DNA of 21,534 nt from NCBI GenBank assembly GCA_002477595.1, contig DLQN01000061.1, positions 1-21,534 of the forward strand. Direction: 5' to 3'. Below the pieces are notes generated by a model. That model had not been told where the DNA came from, did no database searches, and was given only the letters and a program-made list of their open reading frames with translations. The DNA is from Roseivirga sp. UBA7431. GTDB taxonomy: Bacteria > Bacteroidota > Bacteroidia > Cytophagales > Cyclobacteriaceae. The position numbers were made by a program, and so were the translations under genes. Shown here in pieces: positions 7,230 through 15,080 of the stretch. How positions within the stretch are numbered: position 1 is the stretch's first letter; each line of letters begins with the position of its first letter.

Positions 7230-7907
7230 TTACTCTAGCTTCTCCTGAATAATTTCATCTAAGGTTATCGATTGGTTATAAACGCGATCGAAGAGTGAAT
7301 TCAGTTCAAGTTCGTTGGCGAGTAGGTTGACGACAAGGTTTTTGAATTCTACACTTCTAATTTTGTCTAACGAAATGATCCTTTCTTCCCCGAAGTCAAC
7401 GTCTGACACTAAGAAGTCGCTGTAATATTTCTCCTTCATGCGGACGTAGTAATCAATGACATCTTTGAGTTCTAGATACGAAGCTTTTAACCTGATCAGT
7501 TCGCTTTTTAAGTCCCCGTTTTTATTGGTGTAATTCGAATTCAAATAGAAATTAAGCGCCTCCATTTGGGTGATTGGCTTATGCGTTTGATTAATATCGA
7601 ATAAGTAACGGGCGATACTATCAACCTCTAAATCTTCGCCTGCGAAAAGTAACCGGGCTAATTGTCGTGTGTCTTCTTCAAGTTTAAGCCTATTTTCAAT
7701 AAGGTCAACGAAAACGTTCATGTTGTTCTCGTTTTCATCAGCAACTCTTTCAATCGCTGCTTTCTCAAGCTTGAGGTCTTTTTGGTCTTCGTAGTAAATA
7801 TTGAGTTGGTAAGCAGCTGTAATCCCGAATATCACAATGAATATCTCCATGAGATATGTGTAAACATCACTGCGTTTAAGTCTTCTGGAAGTGCCGAATT
7901 TTACCAT
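7230..7907 (-). CDS. Hypothetical membrane-anchored protein resembling DUF6090
   Basis: A 225-residue protein with one predicted membrane span near the N-terminus (about 19-36, YLMEIFIVIFGITAAYQ), preceded by a basic segment with RRLKR (8-12) that suggests the N-terminus stays in the cytoplasm. The rest, about 40-225, is highly charged, mostly helical and rich in Leu, Glu, Asp and Lys, with possible coiled-coil character at 41-80 and 130-165. The pattern of a short basic head, a span ending in a Gln-Leu-Asn segment and then a charged helical domain is what I recall for the DUF6090 family of Bacteroidota; this is recognition by eye. No catalytic motif is seen. It lies 97 nt downstream of murA in the same direction, with a 7-bp inverted repeat just ahead of its ATG. 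Function is unknown. Confidence 0.75.
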   Translation of the reverse strand: MVKFGTSRRLKRSDVYTYLMEIFIVIFGITAAYQLNIYYEDQKDLKLEKAAIERVADENENNMNVFVDLIENRLKLEEDTRQLARLLFAGEDLEVDSIARYLFDINQTHKPITQMEALNFYLNSNYTNKNGDLKSELIRLKASYLELKDVIDYYVRMKEKYYSDFLVSDVDFGEERIISLDKIRSVEFKNLVVNLLANELELNSLFDRVYNQSITLDEIIQEKLE

Positions 7908-7914
7908 TGGTTGG

Positions 7915-7941
7915 GCTCAGTAATAATAAATACGACTGAGC
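7915..7941 (-). repeat. Inverted repeat in the leader of the DUF6090-like gene
   Basis: GCTCAGT (7915-7921) and ACTGAGC (7935-7941) are perfect complements around an AT-rich 13-nt spacer, ending 7 nt before the minus-strand ATG at 7907. It could be a leader hairpin that hides the start region or an operator. It has no T tract and so is not a terminator. Confidence 0.4.
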
Positions 7942-8004
7942 TAAGGCTAAAGATGCTTAAGCTTTGGCTTTTTACAAAATAAAGGAGGTTTCACAAGTCG
8001 ATAT

Positions 8005-9312
8005 TTATTCGACTCGTTCAATTTTAGCGCCTATGGCATTCAGCCTACCGTCTATGTTTTGGTAACCTCTATCAATTTGTTCTACGTTGTCAATTACGCT
8101 TGTGCCTTCAGCAGATAGGGCTGCAATCAAAAGCGCTTGACCCGCTCTTATGTCAGGTGAAGTCATTCGAATGCCTTTGAGTTTTTGAACTCTATCTAGA
8201 CCAATTACTGTAGCTCTATGTGGATCGCATAAGATGATTTGTGCACCCATGTCAATAAGCTTATCAACGAAGAAGAGCCTACTTTCAAACATTTTTTGAT
8301 GTACAAGAACGGTTCCTTTAGCTTGAGTAGCCATAACGAGTACAATACTCAACAAGTCAGGCGTTAAGCCTGGCCAGATTGAATCAGCAATAGTCATGAT
8401 AGAACCATCGATGAATGTATCTATTTCGTAATGCTCTTGCGCTGGAATGTAGATGTCGTCTCCTCTGAACTCCATTTGGACGCCCAGTCTTTTAAAGGTC
8501 TCAGGGATAAGCCCGAGTTCTGGAATTTGACAATCTTTGATTGTGATTTCGGATTGAGTCATTGCGGCCATTCCAATGAAAGAGCCAATTTCAATCATAT
8601 CTGGGAGCATGGTGTGCTCTGTGCCAGTTAATCCTTCTACACCTTCAATATGAAGTAGGTTTGAGCCAACACCCGTAATCTTTGCACCCATTCTGTTCAA
8701 CATCTTTGAAAGTTGCTGCAGATAAGGTTCACAGGCTGCGTTATAGATGGTGGTTTTTCCTTTTGCAAGGACTGCAGCCATTAAAATGTTCGCAGTACCC
8801 GTAACAGATGCTTCGTCTAGAAGCATGTAAGTGCCTTTTAAGTCAGATGCATCGATATGGTACATGCCTGTTTCTGCTTCATAAAGAAAACGTGCACCTA
8901 GTTTCTGAAAGCCGATAAAGTGAGTATCAAGTCTCCTTCGACCTATTTTATCACCACCTGGTTTTGAAATCTTCCCTTTTCCGAATCGGGCCAATAAAGG
9001 CCCAAGAATCATTATTGAGCCTCTTAACGAGGATGCTTTTGTTCTAAACTCCTGTGTTTCGAGGTAGTCTATATTAACGTTTTTGGCACAGAACTTATAG
9101 CTTTCGCCACCTAGGTGAGTTACTTCCACTCCCAAATCAGCCAATAAGTCTATGAGCTTGTTGACATCTCTGATGTCTGGAACCTTATTAAGCGTAATTG
9201 GCTCGGAGGTGAGAAGAACAGCGCAGAGTATTTGAAGCGCTTCGTTTTTTGCACCTTGTGGAATTATTTCTCCAGAAAGTTTGGTGCCACCTTCAATGAC
9301 GAATGAGGACAT
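8005..9312 (-). CDS. murA: UDP-N-acetylglucosamine 1-carboxyvinyltransferase
   Basis: This 435-residue cytosolic enzyme catalyses the first committed step of peptidoglycan synthesis, transfer of enolpyruvate from PEP to UDP-GlcNAc. Conserved parts include GAKNEAL (20-26, with Lys22 and Asn23 binding substrate), the Arg-containing segment KASSLRGSI (92-100), the loop GGDKIGRRRLDTH (119-131), and LPDMIEIGSFIG further on. In the mobile loop the residue equal to Escherichia coli Cys115 is Asp121. Cys-to-Asp is known from naturally fosfomycin-resistant MurA of mycobacteria and chlamydiae, so this enzyme should be insensitive to fosfomycin. The ATG at 9312 immediately follows the TAA of the DUF4290 gene with no spacer, implying coupled translation. 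Length is slightly above the typical 417-430. Confidence 0.96.
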   Translation of the reverse strand: MSSFVIEGGTKLSGEIIPQGAKNEALQILCAVLLTSEPITLNKVPDIRDVNKLIDLLADLGVEVTHLGGESYKFCAKNVNIDYLETQEFRTKASSLRGSIMILGPLLARFGKGKISKPGGDKIGRRRLDTHFIGFQKLGARFLYEAETGMYHIDASDLKGTYMLLDEASVTGTANILMAAVLAKGKTTIYNAACEPYLQQLSKMLNRMGAKITGVGSNLLHIEGVEGLTGTEHTMLPDMIEIGSFIGMAAMTQSEITIKDCQIPELGLIPETFKRLGVQMEFRGDDIYIPAQEHYEIDTFIDGSIMTIADSIWPGLTPDLLSIVLVMATQAKGTVLVHQKMFESRLFFVDKLIDMGAQIILCDPHRATVIGLDRVQKLKGIRMTSPDIRAGQALLIAALSAEGTSVIDNVEQIDRGYQNIDGRLNAIGAKIERVE

Positions 9313-9972
9313 TTAGTTTTTGCGTCTGTTGTTATTATTATTTCTGCGTTTGTTGTTAGTGTTTCGTCTGTCGCGATCCTTATTGTCTCTGTTCTGAGGT
9401 CTTTTTTCACGAATGTTGTTGTTGAAAAGACCGAATTCTTTCACTTCAGCGATATCAATATCTAACTGATTGTCAGATAATTGTTTGATTTGCTTAAGGA
9501 TGATTTCATCATCAATATTGTCTTTGTTCCAAGTGTTGTAAAAACCCTTCATCAATCGACCAATATGAATGACAGCTGATTTTTTTGTCTCAGGATCTTC
9601 CATTTTTATAGTCTGCTCTATCATCTTCTCAACACTACGACCATAGTGCATGTATTTGATTTTAGAGTTTTTATAAGCAACCCGCTGTGGCTTTTTACCA
9701 ATAACTGATTCTTCAGGCATTGGGAATGGAGCCTCAATTTCAAGGTCGAAATTTGAAACAATGTATAGATCATCCCACACTTTTTGCTCGTTATCTAGAC
9801 CAATTTTAAGGTTGGGGTTAATCTGCTTCATAAGATCAGTCAAGGTCTGTGCATAAGCACTTCTCTTTTCTACATCTTCTATAGTTCTGATATGATTAAC
9901 TAGGTTTTGAATGTTACGACCGTATTCTTTCAGCCTTACATCCGTTCTTTCTGTATTATATTCTAATCCCAT
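9313..9972 (-). CDS. DUF4290 family protein with Asn/Arg-rich tail
   Basis: A 219-residue protein of the DUF4290 family, which I recognise from its start (GLEYNTERTDVRLKEYGRN) and its place directly before murA, an arrangement common in Bacteroidota. The region 1-180 looks helical and soluble, with conserved-looking YGRN (17-20), YMHYGRS (107-113) and the aromatic FYNTWNKDN (144-152). From about residue 184 the protein turns into a low-complexity tail of Asn, Arg, Lys and Asp, ending NNNNNRRKN. Such a basic, polar, disordered tail often binds RNA or DNA, but that is inference. No signal peptide or membrane span is seen. Its stop codon abuts the murA ATG, so the two are probably co-expressed, suggesting a link to envelope synthesis. 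The biochemical function of the family is unknown. Confidence 0.88.
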   Translation of the reverse strand: MGLEYNTERTDVRLKEYGRNIQNLVNHIRTIEDVEKRSAYAQTLTDLMKQINPNLKIGLDNEQKVWDDLYIVSNFDLEIEAPFPMPEESVIGKKPQRVAYKNSKIKYMHYGRSVEKMIEQTIKMEDPETKKSAVIHIGRLMKGFYNTWNKDNIDDEIILKQIKQLSDNQLDIDIAEVKEFGLFNNNIREKRPQNRDNKDRDRRNTNNKRRNNNNNRRKN

Positions 9973-10034
9973 TAATTCTTAAGTATGGCTCAAATTAACA
10001 ATAAATATCTTAAAGGACGGCTATTCAAGCGGTT

Positions 10035-12299
10035 CTATTCCACTATTCGGAGCTTTGCGAAGGTAAGTAAGAGTGTTTTTTCTCCAAAATCCTCAAAGAT
10101 TACCTTGGCCTTCCTGTTTGCTCCTTCAACATCCATCTTCGAAACTTTGCCAAAGCCAAATTTTGGATGTTCTACTTTCATTCCCTCTTTCAGTCCTGAA
10201 GTGTCACTTGGAGTGAAATTAGCTGAAGGCTGATGGTATTGCATTGGTTTTTTAGGAGGAGCCTTCTTACGCTCTACGAGGTTTCTAGCAAAGTTTGAGT
10301 TGAAGCCTGCAGGACCTTCACTTCTACCAATTTTTGATTCACGGCTACCGTATCGGGTATTCACAAAAATAAAGCTTGGGTCTACCTCTTCAATAAAGCG
10401 ACTCGCTTCGCAATTGATTAGTCGTCCGTAGCGATAACGCGATAATGCGTAGGAGAAGTATAAATTTTCTTTAGCCCGAGTGATAGCTACATAGAAAAGG
10501 CGCCTTTCCTCTTCTAAATCATCACGGCTGCTCATCATCATCTGTGACGGAAACAGGTCTTCTTCCAAACCTACAATAAAGACGTTCTTGAACTCAAGTC
10601 CTTTGGAAGAGTGAATGGTCATTAACGAGACGTAATCGTTGTTATCAGAGTCGTCTTTGTCAGAATCAGTTAGCAAGGCAATGTCCTGAAGGAAAGCGGT
10701 TAGGCTATTGTCTTCAATATCAGGGGTGTCAACAAACTCTTTGATCGCATTTAATAGTTCTTGAACGTTTTCATAGCGGTTAAGTCCCTCAACGGTTTTG
10801 TCTTCGTACAACTCCTTCAGCAACCCAGAGTTCTTTGCGATATGACTAGCTGCCTCGTAGGCATCTTTGGTGTCTACATAGATTTTAAAACTCTTGATCA
10901 GTGTAACGAACTCTTGGACCGCATTGGCTGCGCGACCTGGAAGGAAGGAGGCAACATTTGTTAATACTTCCCATAAGGGAATATCGTGTTCAAAAGCAGC
11001 GACTACAATTTTTTCGACCGAAGAGGTACCAATCCCACGTTTTGGTAAGTTGATGATTCGCCTGAAGGATTGTTCATCATCTGTGTTCATGGCATAGCGG
11101 AGGTAGCCCATGAGGTCTTTAATCTCTTTTCTTTGATAGAAGGAGAGTCCACCGAAAATCTTATAATGAATTCCCGCTTTTCTTAGCGATTCTTCCATCG
11201 CCCTAGATTGGCTATTGGTTCTGTAAAGAATTGCGAAGTCTTTATTCTGATAGTTGTTTTGGCTTTTTTGTTCAAAGATCGCTGAGGAGACAAAACGGCC
11301 CTCTTCATTATCTGAAACTGACTTGATCAGTTCAATTTTATTTCCTTCGTCATTAGAAGTCCAAACGGTCTTTTTAAGCTGGCCTTTATTCCGTGCGATG
11401 ACCGAGTTGGCAGCATTTACTATGTTTTGTGATGAGCGATAGTTTTGCTCAAGCTTGATCACCTTAAGGTCAGGGAAGTCTTTTTCAAAATTGAGAATGT
11501 TCTCAATATTGGCACCACGGAAGGCATAAATCGACTGGGCGTCATCACCAACAACCGCGATGTTTTGGCTAACTGATGATAACTTCTTTGTGATTAAATA
11601 CTGAGAAACGTTAGTGTCTTGAAACTCATCAACCAATACATACTTGAATCGATGCTGGTACTTATTCAATACATCTAGGTGATCCCTGAAAAGCACATTA
11701 GTATTGAAGAGAAGGTCGTCAAAGTCCATTGCATTGGCTTTGAAGCACCTTTGACTATAGGTCTTATAAATACGCCCCATCTCTGGTTTTTGTGCCGCAG
11801 TGTCATCGGCTTCGTAGAGCGGGTTGTTCATGTACTCTTGCCAAGAGACTAGCCTATTCTTGGCACTTGAAATTCGGTTGAAAACAACATTGGGCTTATA
11901 CACCTTGTCATCAAGTCCAAATTCTTTGACAATCGTCTTGATTAAAGACTTAGAATCGTCAGCATCGTAAATCGTAAAATTGCTTGGGTAGCCCAATCGG
12001 TCGGCTTCAGACCTAAGGATTCTTGCGAATACTGAGTGAAAAGTACCCGTCCAAAGATTTCGTGCATCGTTGCCTACTACCTCTTCAATTCGCTGGCGCA
12101 TTTCTTTTGCGGCCTTGTTGGTAAAGGTCAGAGATAGGATGTTAAAGGGATCAACTTTCCGTTCTTTAATGAGGTAGGCTATGCGATAGGTTAGCACACG
12201 TGTTTTTCCTGAGCCAGCACCAGCAATAATCATGGTTGGGCCTTCGGTGTTTACAACACCTTCATACTGGGGTTCATTAAGGGAAGCGAGATAATCCAT
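10035..12299 (-). CDS. UvrD/PcrA-type ATP-dependent 3'-5' DNA helicase
   Basis: A 754-residue superfamily 1A helicase with all motifs in order: Q-motif LNEPQYEGV (7-15), Walker A AGAGSGKT (26-33), motif Ia LTFTNKAAKEM (57-67), motif II VDEFQDT (223-229), motif III GDDAQSIYAFRGA (251-263), motif IV YRSS (287-290), motif V TIHSSKGLEF (561-570), and motif VI LFYVAITRAKENL (601-613). The C-terminus (about 703-754, EGMKVEHPKFGFGKV onward) is the small Tudor-like domain that binds RNA polymerase in PcrA/UvrD. These proteins unwind DNA in nucleotide excision and mismatch repair and clear RNA polymerase and RecA filaments. UvrD and PcrA cannot be separated by sequence reading alone, so I give no symbol. 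It lies 48 nt after the glycosyltransferase gene in the same direction. Length is typical. Confidence 0.96.
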   Translation of the reverse strand: MDYLASLNEPQYEGVVNTEGPTMIIAGAGSGKTRVLTYRIAYLIKERKVDPFNILSLTFTNKAAKEMRQRIEEVVGNDARNLWTGTFHSVFARILRSEADRLGYPSNFTIYDADDSKSLIKTIVKEFGLDDKVYKPNVVFNRISSAKNRLVSWQEYMNNPLYEADDTAAQKPEMGRIYKTYSQRCFKANAMDFDDLLFNTNVLFRDHLDVLNKYQHRFKYVLVDEFQDTNVSQYLITKKLSSVSQNIAVVGDDAQSIYAFRGANIENILNFEKDFPDLKVIKLEQNYRSSQNIVNAANSVIARNKGQLKKTVWTSNDEGNKIELIKSVSDNEEGRFVSSAIFEQKSQNNYQNKDFAILYRTNSQSRAMEESLRKAGIHYKIFGGLSFYQRKEIKDLMGYLRYAMNTDDEQSFRRIINLPKRGIGTSSVEKIVVAAFEHDIPLWEVLTNVASFLPGRAANAVQEFVTLIKSFKIYVDTKDAYEAASHIAKNSGLLKELYEDKTVEGLNRYENVQELLNAIKEFVDTPDIEDNSLTAFLQDIALLTDSDKDDSDNNDYVSLMTIHSSKGLEFKNVFIVGLEEDLFPSQMMMSSRDDLEEERRLFYVAITRAKENLYFSYALSRYRYGRLINCEASRFIEEVDPSFIFVNTRYGSRESKIGRSEGPAGFNSNFARNLVERKKAPPKKPMQYHQPSANFTPSDTSGLKEGMKVEHPKFGFGKVSKMDVEGANRKAKVIFEDFGEKTLLLTFAKLRIVE

Positions 12300-12305
12300 T
12301 CAGCG

Positions 12306-12333
12306 CAAAATTCGGCTATACTTGAGCCTGCAA
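12306..12333 (-). promoter_or_regulatory. Possible promoter in front of the uvrD/pcrA gene
   Basis: On the minus strand TTG (12333-12331) is followed after 17 nt by GAATTTTG (12313-12306), one base off the -7 consensus TAnnTTTG, at a spacing acceptable for Bacteroidota. The -7 box ends only 6 nt before the ATG at 12299, so a transcript from here would have almost no leader. Support is a motif match only. Confidence 0.3.
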
Positions 12334-12347
12334 GTTAAGGGATCAAT

Positions 12348-13445
12348 CTAATTTTCTTTTATCAAATTAGAGAAGTATTGTTCATAACCCTGAACTGTTT
12401 TTTCCATGGTGAATTTTTCAAATGCTGTGCTTAGCCCATTCTTGATGAACTTGTTACGGATCTGCTGGTCCTCAAGAAGGATAAGAATTTTCGCTTTTAA
12501 TTCTCCAATGTTTCCATTTTGGAAGAGAAATCCATTCTGGCCGTCTTGTACAACATCTGGAATGCCACCAAAATCGGTTGCAATGACAGGGCATTCCATG
12601 GCCATGGCCTCAACAAGTACAAGACCGAACCCATCCATAGTTGAAGCGAGTATATTGACATCGAGTAAACGATAGATACTAAGAATATCTTCTGGCGCTA
12701 CCTTGCCCAGCACATGTACTGGGTTGGTGATTTTAAACTTGTCTAAATAAGGTTGGATATCTTCGGAAGATATTCCGGCAAAAATTAATTTTATAGAGTT
12801 ATCATTTATGCTTGCAATAGCTTCGACCAGTTGCGGCTGTTCTTTAAATCTGGAGATACATCCAACTACTTTATCATTTGGTTGGAGGTTCAACTGTTTT
12901 CTGAAAGCGGTTACTTTGTCTTCAGACCAATCTTCGAATCGTTTTTTTGGAATGCCGTTATTAATGACTTTAACATGTTTTTCTGGATAACCGTTTTTGA
13001 CGAAAATCTTCTTTAGCCCATCACTGATGACTACTGTGCCTACAGTATTCTTTTGGTAAAATTTCCTTTGCAACCAGCCACCTGAGCTGAGAGGGTTCTG
13101 CCTACGGGTATGTACAATTTGAACATTTAGATTGAACCTTAACTTGGAAAATATACTCGTATACCGATCGTGACTTGACTGAGCATTAATCAATTCTATG
13201 TTGTGTGTCCTTACAGCGTCCTTAATTTGCCTCCAGTTCTTAAAGTCAAATTTACCTTTGAAGGTCATGGCAATTCTGTTGACTTTAGATCCTTCTAAGA
13301 GTGTCCAAAGCAAGCTTTCTTTTCGAATGCCAATGTGAATATTATGTCCTCTATCGGCTAGTCCTCTTGCCAAATACGCAATGGAATTTGTTGAGCCTGC
13401 GACATCACCTTGATAGGTGAGAAATAGAATGCTGAGTTTTTTCAA
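12348..13445 (-). CDS. Family 4-type glycosyltransferase (GT-B fold)
   Basis: I call a 365-residue protein beginning at the TTG at 13445 (LKKLSILFLTYQ), because the sequence then opens with the expected first beta strand and the GS(S/T)-type loop DVAGSTNS (14-21). An ATG at 13544 would add 33 residues with no family resemblance and lies upstream of a perfect -7 box (13469-13476). The C-terminal half has the GT4 nucleotide-sugar motif: ASTMDGFGLVLVEAMAMECPV (268-287, given here as one motif region), where Asp271 and Glu279 stand in for the E-x7-E pair, then GGIPDVV (293-299) and NGFLF (304-308). Such enzymes move a sugar from an activated donor to an acceptor such as lipid A, polysaccharide or a small molecule. 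No neighbouring gene points to an acceptor. No membrane span is seen. Family is secure; start and substrate less so. Confidence 0.88.
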   Translation of the reverse strand: MKKLSILFLTYQGDVAGSTNSIAYLARGLADRGHNIHIGIRKESLLWTLLEGSKVNRIAMTFKGKFDFKNWRQIKDAVRTHNIELINAQSSHDRYTSIFSKLRFNLNVQIVHTRRQNPLSSGGWLQRKFYQKNTVGTVVISDGLKKIFVKNGYPEKHVKVINNGIPKKRFEDWSEDKVTAFRKQLNLQPNDKVVGCISRFKEQPQLVEAIASINDNSIKLIFAGISSEDIQPYLDKFKITNPVHVLGKVAPEDILSIYRLLDVNILASTMDGFGLVLVEAMAMECPVIATDFGGIPDVVQDGQNGFLFQNGNIGELKAKILILLEDQQIRNKFIKNGLSTAFEKFTMEKTVQGYEQYFSNLIKEN

Positions 13446-13468
13446 GTCCTTGATTTCACAAAAAACAC

Positions 13469-13476
13469 CAAACGTA
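13469..13476 (-). promoter_or_regulatory. Putative -7 box of the glycosyltransferase gene
   Basis: Read on the minus strand this is TACGTTTG, a perfect match to TAnnTTTG, ending 23 nt before the TTG start at 13445 and lying inside the alternative N-terminal extension. That position supports the shorter protein. No clear -33 TTG is seen at the normal distance. Confidence 0.42.
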
Positions 13477-13594
13477 CGGTTATAAGCAAGTTCTCCTTTT
13501 AGGATTATAGTTGAAATGAGTTTTAGAGGTTTTATCAACAACAAACATCTCCGAAAAACAGGGACTAGCTCTATTAATTTATTAATTTTAGATC

Positions 13595-14206
13595 ATGTCT
13601 GAAGATGTAGTAAGAGACGAACAAGAAGTTCAAAGACAGAATTATTCAGAGAAGGAGAAGACTGAGATTTTTGACAACGAATTCATGCCACATGTCGATT
13701 CGATGTACAATTTTGGTTACAGACTTACTTTTGACGAAGATGATGCCAAGGATTTAGTGCAAGACACTTATTTAAAGGCATTTAGGTTTATCAATTCTTT
13801 TCAGCGAGGAACTAATGCAAAAGCATGGTTGTTCCGAATCTTGAAAAACAGTTTTATTAACGAATTTCGTAAGAAGAGCAAACAGCCTTCTAAGGTAGAC
13901 TATAGCGAGGTTGAACAATATTATAATTCTGACGATGCTGGTGAAAATATCACCACTGACCTAAGAATTGAGACTGTTCAGCACATGATCGGTGACGAAA
14001 TATCTGGAGCATTAAATGCAATTCCAGTTGATTTTAGGACTGTGATAATTTTGAGTGATTTAGAGGGCTTTACTTATGAGGAGATGTCCAAGATTTTGGA
14101 TATTCCCATAGGAACGGTAAGGTCAAGGTTACATAGAGCACGTAACATGCTCAAAGAGAAACTAGCTGTTTACGCAAAGGAAATGGGTTATAATAAAGAA
14201 AGTTAA
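13595..14206 (+). CDS. ECF-type RNA polymerase sigma factor (sigma-70 family)
   Basis: A 203-residue group 4 sigma factor. Region 2 spans about 33-98, with YNFGYRLTFDEDDAKDLVQDTYLKAF giving the polymerase-binding and -10 recognition helices (key part DAKDLVQDTYLKAF, 50-63) and AWLFRILKN (77-85). Region 4 spans about 134-190 with the -35 helix-turn-helix GFTYEEMSKILDIPIGTVRS (158-177) and RLHRARNML. No region 1.1 or 3 is present. An unusual N-terminal 30 residues is acidic and polar. The stop is 1 nt before the start of a small cysteine-containing gene that looks like its anti-sigma factor, followed by gmk and nadD. The pair resembles SigR/RsrA-type redox-responsive systems (LHRARNMLKEKL is typical of that group), but the signal is unknown. 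An upstream TAATTTTA box overlaps a tandem ATTAATTT repeat. Confidence 0.94.
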   Translation: MSEDVVRDEQEVQRQNYSEKEKTEIFDNEFMPHVDSMYNFGYRLTFDEDDAKDLVQDTYLKAFRFINSFQRGTNAKAWLFRILKNSFINEFRKKSKQPSKVDYSEVEQYYNSDDAGENITTDLRIETVQHMIGDEISGALNAIPVDFRTVIILSDLEGFTYEEMSKILDIPIGTVRSRLHRARNMLKEKLAVYAKEMGYNKES

Positions 14207-14207
14207 G

Positions 14208-14501
14208 ATGTCGGATTTTACAGATTGGTTTAAGGATACGTTCAAGGTTTGCTACTGTGAACAGGGGAACTTGGTTGATAAGGATCGATTCTCTGAAATT
14301 GTACAATTGGTACTTGATAATGAAGCAGACGAAGAATCAATGGCCATTTTTCAAAAGAAAATCAGCTCTTGTGTGAAGTCTAACTTTACTTTTGAAAATG
14401 AGAAGTGTATGCGGGATGAGATTCAGAAGAAACTTGCTACGCACAGGAAGGAAATTCCAAACGACTTAGCTCAGGCGATCAGAAAAAGTGTCAATCTGTA
14501 G
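14208..14501 (+). CDS. Putative anti-sigma factor, RsrA-like with degenerate zinc motif
   Basis: A 97-residue soluble protein starting 1 nt after the sigma factor stop. Its layout matches RsrA-like zinc anti-sigma factors: an N-terminal cysteine region (Cys15 and Cys17), an acidic helix LVLDNEADEES (34-44), then the H-x3-C-x2-C region and a C-terminal helix with PNDLAQAIRKSV. However the zinc motif reads K51-x3-C55-x2-S58, so the His and the second Cys are replaced; Cys67 remains nearby. Either zinc is bound by another set (Cys15, Cys17, Cys55, Cys67) or zinc-based redox sensing has been lost. Partner assignment rests mainly on adjacency and coupled spacing. It has no membrane span, so it would act in the cytoplasm. 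The stop is 3 nt before gmk. Confidence 0.7.
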   Translation: MSDFTDWFKDTFKVCYCEQGNLVDKDRFSEIVQLVLDNEADEESMAIFQKKISSCVKSNFTFENEKCMRDEIQKKLATHRKEIPNDLAQAIRKSVNL

Positions 14502-14504
14502 ATA

Positions 14505-15077
14505 ATGGGTCAAGGAAAAGCGTTCATTTTTACTGCACCGTCCGGTTCGGGAAAAACAACCATTGTTAAACACTTACTAAATACCAACCCAAAGCTTGGC
14601 TTTTCAATATCTGCTTCTACTCGTGATAAACGAGGCCGTACAGAAGAAAATGGAAAGGACTATTACTTCCTGAGCCGAGACGAATTTAGAGAAAACATTG
14701 AGGCAGACGCTTTCATAGAATGGGAAGAGGTCTACACCGGGAATTACTACGGTACGCTAAAAACAGAAGTGCAAAGAATTTGGGACGAGGGGAAACATGT
14801 TGTTTTCGATGTTGAAGTAAAAGGAGCCCTAAAACTCAAAGAATATTTTGGTGACGATGCACTGGCAATCTTTGTGAAAGTGCCAAGCATGGAAGAACTC
14901 AAAAAGCGATTAACCGGCAGAGGAACCGAGTCTCGAGAAAGTCTCTCGCAGCGGTTATATCGTGCTAAATTTGAAATGACCTTTGAAAACAAATTCGATA
15001 TTACTTTACTTAATGAAAAGGTTGAAGACTCCTTTGTGAAAGCGGAAGAGCTAGTAGAAAAATTCATAAACTCATAA
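14505..15077 (+). CDS. gmk: Guanylate kinase
   Basis: A 190-residue cytosolic enzyme that converts GMP and ATP to GDP and ADP. The P-loop is APSGSGKTT (11-19). The GMP-binding part follows with [20 protein letters not shown] (37-56, containing the TR-x-R-x-x-E pattern), then [14 protein letters not shown] (72-85) and the adenine-side segment DVEVKGAL (100-107). The lid has [17 protein letters not shown] (about 135-151). Length is slightly short of the 200-207 residues usual in proteobacteria but normal for this phylum. The gene starts 3 nt after the anti-sigma stop and ends 3 nt before nadD, so it belongs to the four-gene operon. Having an essential GTP-supply enzyme behind an ECF sigma pair means it may be expressed partly from the sigma-controlled promoter. 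Confidence 0.96.
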   Translation: MGQGKAFIFTAPSGSGKTTIVKHLLNTNPKLGFSISASTRDKRGRTEENGKDYYFLSRDEFRENIEADAFIEWEEVYTGNYYGTLKTEVQRIWDEGKHVVFDVEVKGALKLKEYFGDDALAIFVKVPSMEELKKRLTGRGTESRESLSQRLYRAKFEMTFENKFDITLLNEKVEDSFVKAEELVEKFINS

Positions 15078-15080
15078 AAA

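Noticed and set aside
7943..7971. Plus-strand hairpin AAGGCTAAAG/CTTTGGCTTT followed by TTT as a terminator
   Set aside because: It needs two G-U pairs, and no plus-strand transcript should arrive there since dnaN is already terminated at 7198; on the minus strand it lacks a T tract.
9985..10233. Plus-strand 82-codon open frame
   Set aside because: It is antisense to the end of the helicase gene, whose C-terminal domain is conserved; the plus frame has no recognisable motif.
13573..13588. Tandem ATTAATTT repeat before the sigma factor gene as an operator
   Set aside because: Two 8-bp AT-only units in AT-rich intergenic DNA are likely by chance and overlap a plausible -7 box.
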